Source: Betaproteobacteria bacterium (GTDB lineage: Bacteria; Pseudomonadota; Gammaproteobacteria; Burkholderiales; Burkholderiaceae). Taken from it: a stretch of DNA of 26,580 bases. The translations under genes and the position numbers were made by a program. The notes beneath the pieces are model-generated. The model had not been told where the DNA came from, ran no database searches, and saw only the letters and a program-made list of their open reading frames with translations. Numbering within the stretch: position 1 is the first letter of the stretch; every line of letters starts with the position of its first letter. Positions 9,597 through 17,211 of this stretch are shown piece by piece. The stretch covers positions 1-26,580 of the forward strand of contig RFXC01000029.1 of NCBI GenBank assembly GCA_009921765.1. Reading direction: 5' to 3'.

Positions 9597-11150
9597 TCAG
9601 TCGCGCGCGGGCGCGGCATCGGACCCCACGGGATCACGCCACGGTGTGGCCGGTAATGCCGGATGACCGCTTCCCTCCAGGCGTCCCTCGCCGAAAAACT
9701 CGATTCGGTTGGGTGGCGTAAATGAATCGGTGGGTAAGCCGATTGGGGCTGCCACCGCACCCACCAGCCGGGGGGTCACCACGAACATCAGCTCGGATTG
9801 ATCCGCCTGAAACTCCGCGCTACGGAAGAGCGCACCCAGCACCGGGATATCCCCCAGCCAAGGAAGCCGCTTGATGCTTTCGTTCACGTTGCTGCGAATC
9901 AGGCCTGCGATTGCGAGACTCTGACCATCAGCGAGTTGCACCGCGGTCTGCGCACGGCGCAGCGTGAAACTGGGCAGGATCGAGGTGGTTCCACCTACGC
10001 TCACGAAGGGCGAACCGGTCTGCGAAAGTTCGGAAACCTCGGGCGAGACGCGCAGGTGAATGCGACCGCCGTCGAGCACAGTGGGCATGAACTTGAGCCC
10101 AATACCGAACTCCTTTTCTTCAAGCGTCACGGTGTTGGCGCCAGTGGCCGCGTTGGCACGCGCCACCGGTATGAAAATCTTTCCGCCGGCAAGAAAACTC
10201 GCTTCATGGCCACTGATCGCGACAATATTGGGTTCAGCCAGAATCTTGATCAGGCCATCGCGACGTTCGGCATCCAGTCGAAGTTCATCACCGCCCGGCG
10301 AGCGAACGCCAAGCAGCCCGCCCGAACCCGAAAGGAATTGACTGAGAATGCTGTATCGCCAGTCACCGTTCAAACGCGAGCCTTCAAAGCGCGCCCCCAA
10401 CTGGTCGAGGAGGGTCTTCGAGACCTCCGCCACCTTGACCTCGAGCATCACCTGTTGCGGTTGCGATATCTGAAGCAGGTTGACCACCCGTGGCCGAAGC
10501 GAAGCATCACCCGTCCCGGATGCAGGCGGCGCGACCGGCGCCCATGTCACCTGCGCAGTCTGTCCCGCCGCCATTCGACCATCGCCCGCGCCAACCGGCA
10601 TCACCAGGCCCCTTCCCACACTGCGAACGAATGCGTCGGCAATTGCAGCCGCCTGCTCGGCGCGCATCGCACTGCTCACGACACCACTCAACACCACCGA
10701 ATCGGCCGCTGCTTCCACTGTGATGCCGGTTTCGCCGGGCAACAGCGCGCGCAGCCGCTCGCGCAGCGCCTGGGTATCAAGACTGACCGAGAGATCGATG
10801 ATGGTCGTCGGCCCGTCTTCCCGCCACAGAATGAGGTTGGTCGTACCAAAGGTCTTGCCAAGCAGGTACAACTCGACCGGGCTGATCAGGGTCACGTCGG
10901 CAACAGCGGGGTTGCCGACCGACAGACGTTCAATCGTCGAATCAAGATGCAACAGAGTGGATTTGCCCGCCACCAGCGTAATGGGAGGGCCGATCCGGGT
11001 TCGCTCAAGCGGTGCCCGGCGAGGGGCGGTGCGCGCCGCTGGCGCGGTGACAGGCGCGGCTCCCGCACGCTGCGCAGTGGCCAGAGACGGGGCGCCCAAC
11101 GCGACAGCACTCCACAGCCACTTGCGACGGCTCATCAGATCAGCGCTCAA
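9597..11150 (-). CDS. rcpA: Tad pilus outer-membrane secretin RcpA/CpaC
   Basis: This 517-residue protein forms the outer-membrane channel for the Flp pilus. It has a signal peptide, a pilus-formation N-terminal domain (about 50-130, STLLHLDSTIERLSVGNPAVADV), a BON-like region (ADSVVLSGVVSSAMRAEQA), and a secretin core with QVMLEVKVAEVSKTLLDQLG and the C-terminal motif LPWLGDIPVLGALFRS. TTG 11150 is chosen as start because a full AAGGAGGT lies at 11156-11163. The first ATG (11135) is too far from it and has no other site. The signal peptide contains SRRKWLW, resembling a twin-arginine motif. The gene starts inside the end of cpaB. Confidence 0.92.
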   Translation of the reverse strand: MSADLMSRRKWLWSAVALGAPSLATAQRAGAAPVTAPAARTAPRRAPLERTRIGPPITLVAGKSTLLHLDSTIERLSVGNPAVADVTLISPVELYLLGKTFGTTNLILWREDGPTTIIDLSVSLDTQALRERLRALLPGETGITVEAAADSVVLSGVVSSAMRAEQAAAIADAFVRSVGRGLVMPVGAGDGRMAAGQTAQVTWAPVAPPASGTGDASLRPRVVNLLQISQPQQVMLEVKVAEVSKTLLDQLGARFEGSRLNGDWRYSILSQFLSGSGGLLGVRSPGGDELRLDAERRDGLIKILAEPNIVAISGHEASFLAGGKIFIPVARANAATGANTVTLEEKEFGIGLKFMPTVLDGGRIHLRVSPEVSELSQTGSPFVSVGGTTSILPSFTLRRAQTAVQLADGQSLAIAGLIRSNVNESIKRLPWLGDIPVLGALFRSAEFQADQSELMFVVTPRLVGAVAAPIGLPTDSFTPPNRIEFFGEGRLEGSGHPALPATPWRDPVGSDAAPARD

Positions 11151-12027
11151 GAGCGACCTCCTTACGGTTGAACGTGGCGGTCGATTTCAGGAGGCCGCGA
11201 ATGACCTCCACCTGCAGATCAGGCAGACCGGTGGCCGACCGCTCAGCGGCCGGCGTACTGTGACTCGCCCGAACAGGCGCGATAAGCGGAGGGCGACTCT
11301 CGGGCACAACCGGCGGCAGTGCCTTGGTCTCGGTGAGCCCGAGAAGTTCAGCCCGCGAGACGCCGCGCCCCGCAGCCGATATCGAATCGCCCTGGTTCCG
11401 CAGCGCAAGCGACAGCTGACCGACATTGCGCGCGAGATCCAGTCGCTCTGCCTCTTGCGGCGTGACCTGTAGCGTCACGGCACTCACCACTTTCGGACGG
11501 GTTTCATCACGCGCCGCTTCCTGTGCGATGGCGAGTACCAGGATGCGCTCGAGCACAATTCTCGACACCATGCGCGCGCCCTGTGAATCATCCTGCGCGC
11601 TCACCAGCACATCAACGAAGTTCCCTGGCAGCGCGAACCCGGCCACGCCGATCACCTCATTGACTCGAACCGTGATGGCGCGATGACCCGGGGCGATCAC
11701 CGCGGCCAGGCCGCCCCGTGACCCCTCGGGCGTGAGCTTGGCAGCCAGCAACGGTTCGCCCCGCACCAGCGCGGTCCGGGGCACGCGCCCCACGAGCAGC
11801 GCCGGATCAGCCAACGCTCCCTGGGGCACGGCCCCGCGCGGCCACTTGACCACGTCAAGCAGCGCAGGATCAAGCACCTGACCCGCGGCAATATCCTTGC
11901 TTGCAACCACCACCGGGAGACCATTGTCGGCGCGTTGCTCGCCAAGCCACGCCGAGGCAAGCAGGGTTGCGAGCGCGCCTGCAGACAGTGACACCCCGAG
12001 CATCCACCAGCCAGCGCGCGCGATCAT
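11140..12027 (-). CDS. cpaB: Flp pilus assembly protein CpaB/RcpC (SAF domain)
   Basis: The 295-residue protein starts with a membrane anchor (WWMLGVSLSAGALATLLASA), then an SAF domain (VVVASKDIAAGQVLDPALL, about 40-60) with the usual GRVPRTALVRGEPLLAAKL. The following CpaB domain has HRAITVRVNEVIGVAGFALP and GNFVDVLVSAQDD. CpaB/RcpC is a periplasmic partner of the secretin. The ATG at 12027 overlaps the stop of the ATPase gene as ATGA. Its 3' end carries the ribosome-binding site of rcpA and overlaps it by 11 bases, so cpaB and rcpA are probably coupled. Confidence 0.93.
   Translation of the reverse strand: MIARAGWWMLGVSLSAGALATLLASAWLGEQRADNGLPVVVASKDIAAGQVLDPALLDVVKWPRGAVPQGALADPALLVGRVPRTALVRGEPLLAAKLTPEGSRGGLAAVIAPGHRAITVRVNEVIGVAGFALPGNFVDVLVSAQDDSQGARMVSRIVLERILVLAIAQEAARDETRPKVVSAVTLQVTPQEAERLDLARNVGQLSLALRNQGDSISAAGRGVSRAELLGLTETKALPPVVPESRPPLIAPVRASHSTPAAERSATGLPDLQVEVIRGLLKSTATFNRKEVALER
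11156..11163 (-). promoter_or_regulatory. Perfect Shine-Dalgarno sequence of rcpA inside cpaB
   Basis: On the minus strand the eight bases AAGGAGGT lie five bases before TTG 11150 and 20 bases before ATG 11135. This spacing decides the rcpA start in favour of TTG. The site is inside the last codons of cpaB. Confidence 0.75.
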
Positions 12028-13388
12028 CGCCCCTCCCCGGCAGGCGTGCGCCCGAAGAGCTGCTGCCAGGCCCAGTCGATCTGTGTCTGATCGACGACAG
12101 GCGGCCCCCCCTGCCAGAGCAACCGGTCGGCGATTCGGCCAAACAACGCATCCGGGACCGCCGCCAGCCGGCCGACCCCCTCCCCTTCCCGGTGCTGGGC
12201 AAGCAGAGCGTCCTCGGCCTGGATATCGCAACGGAGTCCGTGTTTGCGCGCCGCGAGTTGCACTGCACGCCGATAGGCATGCACCGAGAGTGGCCCCAGT
12301 GCTACCGAATGAGCGAGGCGCGCGCCACGCCGCTGAAACCCGCGGCGCGCGGGAGGATGGGACTCAACGGTCACCAATCGCAACCTGATGGGAAAGTCGA
12401 TCACCTGACCATCCCTGCGCGTCACCCGGTCAGCGCCGCGCTCGATCGCATCGTGGAGGCGGCGCAGCGTTGGCTCGAAACCGCGACCCGCAGCGCTGGC
12501 ATCGTCAACAATCAGCGTGCCCGGTGACGCCTTGATCGCGACCGGTGCCTCGATCGAATGATCATCGTGAATTTTCCGGCCAGTCAGCGCCTGTCGACCC
12601 ATCGCACCGTTGACCCGCACCACGGGTTCCCGACAGGCCACCCAACGTCGATCACCCGCGAGCTCCCCTGCTGAAGCCTTCAACTGCTCGGCTGGCGTCT
12701 GCGGCTCGGGCGCGATCGCCCCATCAACCGGCTCATGCAACGCGCCATCAAAAATTCGAACCACCTGATCGCCTGCGAGCACGGCGTGCGGCACCCAGAC
12801 AATGCCTCGCGAAATCGCCGCCAACTGACCCACCACGCTCGAGCGCCCGCTACCCGGCGGACCGTGAACCACGAAATTTCTTTGTGAGGAAAGGGCAATG
12901 CCAAGCTGCTCCATCATGGAGTCGTCGAGCGCGAGGCTCTCGAATGCATCAGTCAGCGGCTGCCCACCGCATGAGGTGGGTTGGGGCAGCGCCCGCGTGG
13001 CCAGCTGCCGGCGGTAGTCGTCCAGACTCACCGGTGCAGGGCCCACATAACGACTATTCGACAGCGCTTGCGCCGCGTGGGCTCTGCCGCTGTCGGTCAG
13101 TGCGAATGTCCACTGCGATAATGAACGGTTGCCGCCTACAGGTTCGATCAATTTGGCCATTCGCAACTTTCCGATCAATGTTTCCAACAGGCGTATGGGG
13201 AGCAGCAGCCGTGCCGACAGCCCCGAGCAATCAATGTCGCCCGCGACATACAGATGCCGCAGCACAAGGTTGATCAACCAGCCAGGCGCCAATCCGGTGT
13301 CATCGATAGTGAGCGGCGATCGCGGCCGGCCCACGGGCGGATTCGGGTTGGGCAGGGCACCTGCACGATCGAGTTCAGTCATATCCAT
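12024..13388 (-). CDS. Tad-locus AAA-type ATPase-like protein with degenerate P-loop
   Basis: This 454-residue protein has a low-complexity N-terminus, a winged-helix-like domain (about 38-115, ending in FALTDSGR), and a P-loop NTPase domain from about 145. The phosphate-binding loop reads HGPPGSGRSS (175-184), with arginine 182 where lysine is expected. A Walker B-like TLIVDDA is at about 291-297. From memory it resembles the AAA proteins annotated as Flp-pilus-associated ATPases with chaperone-like motifs; in those I recall the P-loop as GxxGxGKT and an asparagine at sensor 1, which I do not find here. Substrate and role are unknown. ATG 13388 has AGGTG seven bases upstream. It lies between tadV and cpaB and is coupled to cpaB by ATGA. 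Confidence 0.75.
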   Translation of the reverse strand: MDMTELDRAGALPNPNPPVGRPRSPLTIDDTGLAPGWLINLVLRHLYVAGDIDCSGLSARLLLPIRLLETLIGKLRMAKLIEPVGGNRSLSQWTFALTDSGRAHAAQALSNSRYVGPAPVSLDDYRRQLATRALPQPTSCGGQPLTDAFESLALDDSMMEQLGIALSSQRNFVVHGPPGSGRSSVVGQLAAISRGIVWVPHAVLAGDQVVRIFDGALHEPVDGAIAPEPQTPAEQLKASAGELAGDRRWVACREPVVRVNGAMGRQALTGRKIHDDHSIEAPVAIKASPGTLIVDDASAAGRGFEPTLRRLHDAIERGADRVTRRDGQVIDFPIRLRLVTVESHPPARRGFQRRGARLAHSVALGPLSVHAYRRAVQLAARKHGLRCDIQAEDALLAQHREGEGVGRLAAVPDALFGRIADRLLWQGGPPVVDQTQIDWAWQQLFGRTPAGEGR

Positions 13389-13413
13389 GTATCAACACCT
13401 GTCCAGCCCGGCG

Positions 13414-14001
13414 CTAGCCGAGCAGATTGAAATAAGCAGCGAGCGCGAAGCCTGCGACCCCGGACGCAATGGCAAGCGCCATCGGCAGGCGCGGTGCGGG
13501 CGCGACGGATGCGTCGGCCTCATGACCCCTCACATCACCCGGCGTCACCAGTGGCCATCGCATCCAGCCTGCGATACGGGCGCCCACCGATCGGAGCTCG
13601 CGATCGAGCAACGCGTAAACAAGGGCCAGCACGCCGGCCGAGAGCATCACCCCCAGCAGAACCGCGGGCAGTGCAGCGAGGCCCACGAATCCCCCGACGG
13701 CTGCCATCAGCTTGGTGTCGCCGGCACCAATCCAGCCGCGTGAATAGGGGAGCAGCAGCAGAACAAGTGCGACGCCAGCACCGAGGAGGGACGCCTTCAG
13801 CCCCAGGCCACCGGGCAGGTAGGGGTCGAACAACCCTGCCCCACCCGGTGCGAGTCCGTGAAAGGCCAACGCACCGAACAGCCCGGCAACGGTCAGCACG
13901 TTGGGAATGCGTCGGCTGCGCCAGTCGCTCACGCAACTGGCCGCAAGCAACAGAGCAAACCCCAACTGCCCGAGCCGAACCATCCAGAGATCGAACGCCA
14001 T
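13414..14001 (-). CDS. tadV: Prepilin peptidase TadV/CpaA (A24 family)
   Basis: This 195-residue integral membrane protein is a short A24 aspartic peptidase without the N-methyltransferase domain, typical of Tad loci. The two catalytic aspartates are seen in the motifs SDWRSRRIPN (about residue 26) and GAGDTKLMAA (a GxGD motif near residue 93). It should cleave the leaders of the Flp pilin and of the TadE/F pseudopilins at the inner membrane. ATG 14001 is used; a TTG six bases earlier and an ATG at 13983 are alternatives, as the ribosome-binding site is weak. It begins 73 bases after flp and ends 25 bases before the ATPase gene. Confidence 0.92.
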   Translation of the reverse strand: MAFDLWMVRLGQLGFALLLAASCVSDWRSRRIPNVLTVAGLFGALAFHGLAPGGAGLFDPYLPGGLGLKASLLGAGVALVLLLLPYSRGWIGAGDTKLMAAVGGFVGLAALPAVLLGVMLSAGVLALVYALLDRELRSVGARIAGWMRWPLVTPGDVRGHEADASVAPAPRLPMALAIASGVAGFALAAYFNLLG

Positions 14002-14074
14002 CAACAACCAGCCCGGAAGCGTTCGAACCGCTTCCCACAGAACCCGATGCGCCGCATGCCCAAGACCAACCCGA

Positions 14075-14284
14075 TCAGGCCGGGCAGCCTACTGCCGTGC
14101 CGCCGCCTGCGGTCACCGCACCGTTCAGCTTGTTGCAAACCAGCGAGAAGATCGCGTTGAGGTTACCCCCGGCTGCGGTCACGGCAGCGATGACCACGAC
14201 CGCCAACAGTCCGGCAATCAAGCCATACTCGATCGCCGTGACACCGGACTCGTCCTGCCAGAAGTTTTTGAGTGCTGTTGACAT
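14075..14284 (-). CDS. flp: Flp type IVc major pilin
   Basis: The 69-residue prepilin has a short leader MSTALKNFWQDESG, then VTAIEYGLIAGLLAVVVIAA, the Flp hallmark with G|V cleavage site, glutamate at +5 and tyrosine at +6. After cleavage the mature pilin has about 55 residues, most of them one hydrophobic helix. It ends with cysteines 50 and 67 (LVCNKLNG and VGCPA), which could form a small disulphide loop; Flp pilins I know usually lack this. ATG 14284 has GGAGAG six bases upstream. It is the first gene of the pilus run and the only pilin gene in the window. Confidence 0.94.
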   Translation of the reverse strand: MSTALKNFWQDESGVTAIEYGLIAGLLAVVVIAAVTAAGGNLNAIFSLVCNKLNGAVTAGGGTAVGCPA

Positions 14285-14311
14285 CTGTTGCTCTCCATCT
14301 CGTTGAGTGAT

Positions 14312-14334
14312 GTCGTCCGCGCGCGCCGGACGAC
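14312..14334 (-). promoter_or_regulatory. Inverted repeat in the flp leader
   Basis: The arms GTCGTCCG and CGGACGAC (8 of 8 paired) surround a seven-base GC spacer and end 28 bases before the flp ATG. In the flp transcript this would form a stable hairpin just upstream of the ribosome-binding site. It may be a stability element, an attenuator or a DNA operator. The sequence shows only the repeat; the role is inference. There is no U-tract after it. Confidence 0.5.
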
Positions 14335-14372
14335 GACGAAACCCTGTGATCGCGAGATCAGCGGGGCTTCGC

Positions 14373-14400
14373 ATCGCCACACACCGATGTGTGCGGTGAT
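14373..14400. repeat. Imperfect palindrome upstream of flp
   Basis: Two 12-base arms match at 10 of 12 positions around the centre CGAT, with a perfect inner CACAC/GTGTG. It lies about 90-116 bases upstream of the flp start, where an operator of the pilus operon could be. No known regulator motif is recognised. Confidence 0.35.
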
Positions 14401-14453
14401 ACGAGAAGCGAGAGTAAGAATGACGAGACACGACCGCAATGAGCGATCGCGCT

Positions 14454-14477
14454 CGGGCTTGCTGCGAAGCAAGCCCG
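14454..14477. terminator. Perfect 10-bp stem-loop downstream of clpB
   Basis: The arms CGGGCTTGCT and AGCAAGCCCG pair perfectly around a four-base loop, about 47 bases after the clpB stop. It is a candidate 3' end of the clpB transcript. No T-run follows on either strand, so it is not a textbook intrinsic terminator; it may act as an RNA 3'-end stabiliser with Rho. Confidence 0.45.
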
Positions 14478-14503
14478 CGGGCGCGTGAGCGCAAAGCCCG
14501 CGG
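14475..14503. repeat. Second inverted repeat overlapping the clpB stem-loop
   Basis: The arms CCGCGGGC and GCCCGCGG pair 8 of 8 around a 13-base spacer that itself holds a small GCGC/GCGC stem. It shares three bases with the 14454-14477 hairpin, so the two structures cannot fully form together. It lies 21 bases after the clpB stop. Confidence 0.4.
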
Positions 14504-14523
14504 CGAAAACCGCGCGGGAGGCG

Positions 14524-17124
14524 CTAGTGAACGATGCGGCCGAAGCGGAATTCGCCGTTTACAAAATCGACCGGGATCTCGTCTTTGGGACCAAAGCGCC
14601 CCTCGAGAACCAGCCGTGCCACCGGATTTTCGATGTGCTGCTGAATGGCACGCTTGAGCGGCCGCGCGCCATAGAGCGGATCAAAGCCCACCTTGGCCAC
14701 CTCGTCGAGCGCGGCGTCGGTGACCGAGAGCGTCATCTCCCGATCCGCCAGGCGCTGCTCGAGCCGAGCGAGCTGGATGCGGGCGATGTGCCGAATGTGA
14801 TCCCGGGCCAGCGCATGGAACACCACGATTTCGTCGATACGGTTGATGAACTCAGGCCGGAAGTGCTTGCGGACCTCGCCCATCACCGCCTCCTTGATGA
14901 GGTCGGGATCCTCGCCTGCAAGGCGTTGGATGTCATGCGAGCCAAGGTTCGAGGTCATGACGATGACAGTGTTTCTGAAGTCCACAGTGCGCCCCTGGCC
15001 ATCGGTCATTCGGCCATCGTCGAGCGCCTGCAGCAGCACGTTGAACACATCCGGATGCGCCTTTTCGACTTCATCGAGCAGGATCACGCTATAGGGCTTG
15101 CGACGCACGGCTTCGGTGAGATGCCCCCCCTCCTCGTAGCCCACATAGCCAGGGGGGGCGCCAATCAGCCGCGCCACCGAATGCCGCTCCATGAATTCGC
15201 TCATGTCGATGCGGATCATGTGCTCTTCGGTATCGAACAAAAACTCGGCCAGGGCCTTGCAGAGTTCGGTCTTGCCCACGCCCGTTGGGCCCAGGAACAG
15301 GAAGGAACCATAGGGACGGTTGGGATCGGACAGGCCTGCGCGTGAGCGACGGATCGCATCGGACACCAGCGCCACGGCCTCATCCTGACCGACCAGGCGC
15401 TTGTGCAGGAAGTCTTCCATTTTCAGGAGCTTGTCGCGCTCGCCCTGCATCATCTTGGAGACCGGAATGCCGGTGGCGCGCGAGACGACCTCGGCGATTT
15501 CCTCTGCCCCCACCTGGGTGCGCAGCAATCTGGGGCGCCCAGCGTCGCCCTGTCCGCGCCCGGCCTCGGCTTCAGCCGCCGACTTGAGCCGCCCTTCAAG
15601 TTCGGGGAGCCTGCCGTACTGAATCTCGGCGAGCTTGTCGAACTGCCCCCTGCGCTGCAGCTCAGCCATTTCGAGCTTCAGCCGATCGATCTCGGCCTTG
15701 ATCTGCGCACTGCCCTGCAGCGCCGCTTTCTCTGCACGCAGCACCTCTTCAAGGTCGCTGTACTCTTTTTCGAGCTTGCGAATTTCCTGTTCGATCAGAT
15801 CCAGCCGCTTTTTCGACGCATCGTCTTTTTCGCGCTTGACTGCCTCGCGCTCGATTTTCAGCTGGATGATGCGGCGATCGAGGCGGTCCATGCTCTCGGG
15901 CTTGGAATCGATTTCCATCTTGATGCGCGCAGCCGCCTCGTCGATCAGATCGATCGCCTTGTCCGGCAGGAAACGATCGGTGATGTAGCGGTGCGAGAGC
16001 TCGGCCGCGGCCACAATTGCCGGATCGGTGATGTCGACACCGTGGTGAAGCTCGTAGCGCTCCTGAAGGCCTCGCAGGATCGCAATGGTGGCCTCAACAC
16101 TGGGCTCACCCACCAGCACCTTCTGAAAACGCCGCTCAAGTGCGGCATCTTTCTCGATGTATTTCCGATACTCGTCGAGTGTGGTGGCGCCAATGCAGTG
16201 CAGCTCGCCACGCGAGAGCGCGGGTTTGAGCATATTGCCCGCGTCCATGGCCCCCTCGGCCTTGCCAGCACCCACCATGGTGTGAATTTCATCGATGAAC
16301 AGGATGATCCGGCCTTCGTCGGCTGCCACCTCCTTCAGCACCGCCTTCAGCCGCTCTTCAAACTCGCCACGAAATTTGGCGCCCGCCAGCAGCCCCGCCA
16401 TGTCGAGCACCAGCACCCGCTTGTCGCGCAGGGAATCGGGTACCTCGCCGTTGACGATTCGCTGCGCCAGCCCCTCAACGATGGCGGTCTTGCCGACACC
16501 GGGCTCGCCGATCAGCACCGGATTGTTTTTGGTGCGACGCTGAAGGATCTGAATCGCCCGGCGGATTTCATCATCCCGCCCAATCACCGGGTCGAGCTTG
16601 CCCTGCCGCGCGCGCTCGGTGAGATCAATGGTGTATTTCTTGAGCGCCTCGCGCTGACCTTCGGCCTCGGCGCTGGCCACCTTGGCGCCGCCGCGCACCG
16701 CGTCGATGGCGGCCTCCAGGGGCTTGCGCCCGAGCCCTGCCTCGCGCGCCACCCGTGCGGCCTCGCCCTTGTCGTCGGCAAGCGCTAGCAGAAACATTTC
16801 GGTGGCGACAAACTGATCGCCCCGCTTCATGGACTCTTTTTCGGCCAAGTTGAGCAGATTGACGAGTTCTCGCCCAACCTGCACATCGCCGCCCGCCCCC
16901 GACACCTGGGGGAGCCGCTTGATGGCCGACTCTGCCGCCGATTTGAGCGGGCCTATCCTCACCCCGGCGCGTTCGAGCAGGGCGCGTCCCGATCCGTCCG
17001 TCTGGGCAACCAGCGCCACCAGCAGATGCAGCGGATCGATGTACTGGTTGTCATTGGCCAGGGCGAGACTCTGGGCCTCCCCGAGCGCCTGCTGAAGTTG
17101 CGTCGTGAGTTTGTCGATGCGCAT
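14524..17124 (-). CDS. clpB: Chaperone disaggregase ClpB (Hsp100)
   Basis: ClpB resolves protein aggregates together with DnaK in the cytoplasm. The 866-residue protein has the full architecture: N-domain with [13 protein letters not shown], first AAA+ module with Walker A GEPGVGKT (206-213), a long coiled-coil M-domain (about 400-525, rich in E, K, L and R), and a second AAA+ module with [10 protein letters not shown] (about 608). Length is normal. The ATG at 17124 has AAAGGA about nine bases upstream. A heat-shock-type promoter (17165-17193) precedes it. It is divergent from the OYE gene. The M-domain separates it from ClpA and ClpC. Confidence 0.98.
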   Translation of the reverse strand: MRIDKLTTQLQQALGEAQSLALANDNQYIDPLHLLVALVAQTDGSGRALLERAGVRIGPLKSAAESAIKRLPQVSGAGGDVQVGRELVNLLNLAEKESMKRGDQFVATEMFLLALADDKGEAARVAREAGLGRKPLEAAIDAVRGGAKVASAEAEGQREALKKYTIDLTERARQGKLDPVIGRDDEIRRAIQILQRRTKNNPVLIGEPGVGKTAIVEGLAQRIVNGEVPDSLRDKRVLVLDMAGLLAGAKFRGEFEERLKAVLKEVAADEGRIILFIDEIHTMVGAGKAEGAMDAGNMLKPALSRGELHCIGATTLDEYRKYIEKDAALERRFQKVLVGEPSVEATIAILRGLQERYELHHGVDITDPAIVAAAELSHRYITDRFLPDKAIDLIDEAAARIKMEIDSKPESMDRLDRRIIQLKIEREAVKREKDDASKKRLDLIEQEIRKLEKEYSDLEEVLRAEKAALQGSAQIKAEIDRLKLEMAELQRRGQFDKLAEIQYGRLPELEGRLKSAAEAEAGRGQGDAGRPRLLRTQVGAEEIAEVVSRATGIPVSKMMQGERDKLLKMEDFLHKRLVGQDEAVALVSDAIRRSRAGLSDPNRPYGSFLFLGPTGVGKTELCKALAEFLFDTEEHMIRIDMSEFMERHSVARLIGAPPGYVGYEEGGHLTEAVRRKPYSVILLDEVEKAHPDVFNVLLQALDDGRMTDGQGRTVDFRNTVIVMTSNLGSHDIQRLAGEDPDLIKEAVMGEVRKHFRPEFINRIDEIVVFHALARDHIRHIARIQLARLEQRLADREMTLSVTDAALDEVAKVGFDPLYGARPLKRAIQQHIENPVARLVLEGRFGPKDEIPVDFVNGEFRFGRIVH

Positions 17125-17164
17125 GTCGCGATATCCTTTATGGTCGCCATCTCATCCTTACTCG

Positions 17165-17193
17165 ACGTGCGGGTTATTGCCGCCGATTTCAAG
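17165..17193 (-). promoter_or_regulatory. Putative sigma-32 (heat-shock) promoter of clpB
   Basis: On the minus strand a perfect CTTGAAA (-35, 17187-17193) is followed after 13 bases by CCCGCACGT (-10 region, 17165-17173). The -35 box fits the RpoH consensus exactly; the -10 box keeps only the leading CCC of CCCCATNT. Position and gene function support the call. Confidence 0.6.
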
Positions 17194-17211
17194 CCCTCTG
17201 GAGCCCTGTCC

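Larger units (their letters stand above)
14285..14523. other. Intergenic region between clpB and flp
   Basis: This 239-base gap lies downstream of clpB and upstream of flp, both on the minus strand. It must hold the clpB 3' end and very likely the promoter of the pilus run. I see no convincing sigma-70 or sigma-54 promoter. It is rich in inverted repeats, listed separately at 14312-14334, 14373-14400, 14454-14477 and 14475-14503. No coding frame in it looks real. Confidence 0.7.

Noticed and set aside
2330..14284. Tad locus as a recent genomic island
   Set aside because: No integrase, tRNA, direct repeats or insertion sequence was seen at the borders, and base composition looks like that of the flanking genes.
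14285..14420. Sigma-54 promoter upstream of flp
   Set aside because: TGGC followed by a GC dinucleotide occurs, but the spacing between GG and GC is nine rather than ten bases and the rest of the consensus is poor.
14485..16788. Long plus-strand open frames opposite clpB, and similar ones opposite tex, rcpA, cpaF and thrC
   Set aside because: They mirror conserved genes in GC-rich DNA, show no recognisable domains and have unusual composition (rich in R, H, Q). They are antisense shadows.
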